Shown: positions 62,403 through 64,000 of the stretch, in pieces | Layout: the number at the start of each line of letters is the position of its first letter | How positions within the stretch are numbered: position 1 is the stretch's first letter | Assembly: GCA_017632345.1 (NCBI GenBank) | Contig: JAGBRL010000070.1 | Location: 1-64,000, forward strand | Source: Paludibacteraceae bacterium | GTDB lineage: Bacteria > Bacteroidota > Bacteroidia > Bacteroidales > Paludibacteraceae | Direction of reading: 5' to 3' | Length of the DNA: 64,000 nucleotides | Program-made: the position numbers and the translations under genes | Notes under the pieces: model-generated | Database searches by the model: none | Seen by the model: the letters and a program-made list of their open reading frames with translations, nothing else | Told to the model about the DNA's origin: nothing

Positions 62403-64000
62403 TTATCTTACAATGGTTACCATTCCTTTTCTTTCTCCCTTTTTACTCAAAGTAGCTGAGTTATTGCCATACTTGACAGTCCAGCCATACACACCCGTAG
62501 GACAAGGTTCACCTTTATAGTTACCATCCCACTTATCATCTATACTCTTACCTTCAAATATCACTTCACCCATACGGTTATAAATTATGAACGTGAACTC
62601 TTCGATAAAGTCACCTCCATGGAAATAGAACTCATCATTTCTCTTGTCACCATTAGGAGTGAACGCTTCAGCAGCCCAGAAATCTCTCCATTTGTAAACC
62701 CATCCGGAACCGTCCTGGATACAGCCATGTTCGTCAACGCTTCTAACCTTAACCTCGAACGAATCTTTAAGAGGCAAGTCATACTTGTAAGTAACAACGT
62801 TTTTATCTGCACTACCTACAGTAATAGGTTCCAAATCTTCGCCAGGAGTCCAAGTCCAAACCGCATTTTCATGATCTGGAACTTTTCCGCTGAAACGAAC
62901 AGAAGGATTATCATTATCAATGCAGTTAGGATTGATAACGAACTGCATAGGTTCAAGTTCACGCTGAGCGATAGTCTTTGTATCCGAAGCCTGACAACCC
63001 TTTTCATCAGTACCGACCACGGTAACAACAACATCTTCACCTTCGTTAAGAACAGCCCAGAAGTTCGTTTTGTCTGAGTTGTAGATGTCGATATCCGCAA
63101 CAGCAGGAACACTGCTCCATTCGTAAGAAACTGCACCTGTAGCGCTGAAATGAACGGTGTCTGGCTGACCAGGACAAACCATATTGTTATCTTTATTTGT
63201 TTCCATTTCTACCTTTGGAGGTTCTACAACAAGAACTGTTCTCTTGACTGTAGAGTCGCAACCATGTTCATTAGTAGCGGTAACAGTGTAATAAGTTGAC
63301 TTATTAGGAGCGACTTCTATCACCTTTTCTGTTTCGCCCGTGCTCCATTCAAACGTTACGCCAGCACCAGCCGTTGCGCGAAGTTCGCCAACAGAACCGC
63401 GACAAATGAATTCCGGCATATCAACTTCCAAGTTAGGAACTGCATTAACCATTATCGGAATTTCTCTTTCAGCTTTACAGTTAGACATATAGCCTTCAAG
63501 TATCAACTTAGTTTCAACATCCGGCTTGAATGTGTAACGAGCCTTGTCAGAAAGAAGATTTCCGTCAACATCTCTCCAATTGTACTTGCTTGCGCCATCA
63601 GCAAGAAGGCTTACTTCATCGCCAAGACACACAACAGTATCGCCATGGAAGCTCAACTCTGGTATTTCAGTCACATTAACTGTAAACTCAGCCTTAGTCA
63701 CGCAACCGTTAACATCGATACCCTCTGCAGTGAACGTAGTCTTTTCGCTCACATGAGGCTTAATGTTTTCGCCCACGTTTCCGTTGCTCCAGTTGAATGC
63801 AGTGAAGCCTTCAGCATCCACAACATAAACTTCAGCCTGAGAACCAGCGCATACATTAGACGTACCAGCAAGATTCAAAGGAGTTCTCTGATTAACAACA
63901 ACCGGAATCTCCATAGAAGTCACACAACCGTTTCCGTCTTTACCTGTCAACGTGTAAGTTGCAGACACAAGAGGTTTAGCCTCCATCTTATCACCCTTGT
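62403..64000 (-). CDS. Large surface protein with PKD/Ig-like repeats and T9SS type B domain (5' end outside window)
   Basis: At least 532 C-terminal residues of a larger protein; the frame stays open to the window edge, so the start is missing. Repeated Ig/PKD-like modules of about 70-85 residues recur (PELSFHGDTVVCLGDEVSL, PNLEVDMPEFICRGSVGEL and similar, each with a Cys in the C-x-G pattern). The C-terminal ~90 residues from AFTPNGDKRNDEFYF through IYNRMGEVIFEG and CPTGVYGW form the gliding-motility-associated (CHU_C, type B) sorting domain. With the PorP/SprF gene it makes a SprB-like adhesin module. Confidence 0.92.
   Translation of the reverse strand, partial: KGDKMEAKPLVSATYTLTGKDGNGCVTSMEIPVVVNQRTPLNLAGTSNVCAGSQAEVYVVDAEGFTAFNWSNGNVGENIKPHVSEKTTFTAEGIDVNGCVTKAEFTVNVTEIPELSFHGDTVVCLGDEVSLLADGASKYNWRDVDGNLLSDKARYTFKPDVETKLILEGYMSNCKAEREIPIMVNAVPNLEVDMPEFICRGSVGELRATAGAGVTFEWSTGETEKVIEVAPNKSTYYTVTATNEHGCDSTVKRTVLVVEPPKVEMETNKDNNMVCPGQPDTVHFSATGAVSYEWSSVPAVADIDIYNSDKTNFWAVLNEGEDVVVTVVGTDEKGCQASDTKTIAQRELEPMQFVINPNCIDNDNPSVRFSGKVPDHENAVWTWTPGEDLEPITVGSADKNVVTYKYDLPLKDSFEVKVRSVDEHGCIQDGSGWVYKWRDFWAAEAFTPNGDKRNDEFYFHGGDFIEEFTFIIYNRMGEVIFEGKSIDDKWDGNYKGEPCPTGVYGWTVKYGNNSATLSKKGERKGMVTIVR

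Overview
The window reads as a chromosomal segment of an anaerobic, T9SS-bearing member of the Bacteroidota, most likely Bacteroidales. Direct evidence: most identifiable promoters fit the Bacteroidetes -33 TTG / -7 TAnnTTTG pattern and genes lack obvious Shine-Dalgarno sites; there is an anaerobic ribonucleotide reductase (nrdDG), a PPi-dependent phosphofructokinase, a serine palmitoyltransferase-type enzyme (sphingolipids), a PorP/SprF protein next to a gliding-motility C-terminal-domain protein, and secreted enzymes (GH9 cellulase, PL1 pectate lyase) with T9SS type A tails. I saw no rRNA, tRNA, CRISPR, prophage or intact insertion sequence.

Layout. 1-1.5 kb: a 23-bp tandem array, a canonical promoter and an AAA_14/DUF4143 ATPase. 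1.6-4 kb: lon. 4.2-10.6 kb: a leucine operon (leuA-leuC-leuD-second LeuA-family synthase-leuB) behind a promoter, a 23-codon Leu/Ile-rich leader peptide and an intrinsic attenuator with a competing antiterminator. 10.7-16.8 kb: SpoIIM-DUF4129-DUF4350-MoxR-DUF58 operon, divergent from an RDD membrane protein. 17.7-18.2 kb: a gene-free stretch with a strongly foldable RNA candidate and a second hairpin/terminator unit. 18.3-23.3 kb: MerR regulator, TRIC-type channel, T9SS cargo protein, LPG-synthase-TM protein, serine palmitoyltransferase. 23.3-30.6 kb: a broken gene remnant, pectate lyase, nrdG, nrdD, RNase Z, OmpA-family porin. 30.6-36.2 kb: rpsA, asnS, GH9 cellulase. 36.2-43.4 kb: Tat-exported aldo/keto reductase fused to DUF1893, O-methyltransferase, FKBP lipoprotein, second LPG-synthase-TM protein, DegT aminotransferase, hemerythrin/LuxR pair. 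43.4-50.5 kb: TPR protein with a retropepsin-like tail, then a redox-looking operon (thioredoxin lipoprotein, CcdA-like, DUF1573, small ORF, propeller) and a large DUF1573 protein. 50.8-64 kb: M23 peptidase, a C69 dipeptidase broken by an in-frame TAA, a 32-bp alternating array in front of a second AAA_14/DUF4143 ATPase, FadL, TetR, pfp, truA, PorP/SprF and a truncated CHU_C-tailed surface protein.

The most intriguing pattern is that two unrelated-locus AAA_14/DUF4143 ATPases (220-1512 and 54719-55867) each sit directly downstream of a different tandem-repeat array and a near-identical promoter layout, with the start codon 26-27 bases after the -7 box. The other high-value observations are the Leu/Ile attenuator, the compact multi-stem RNA candidate at 17701-17833, and several unusual proteins (AKR-4Fe4S-DUF1893 fusion, TPR-retropepsin with DTA in place of DTG, split C69 enzyme without its usual nucleophile).
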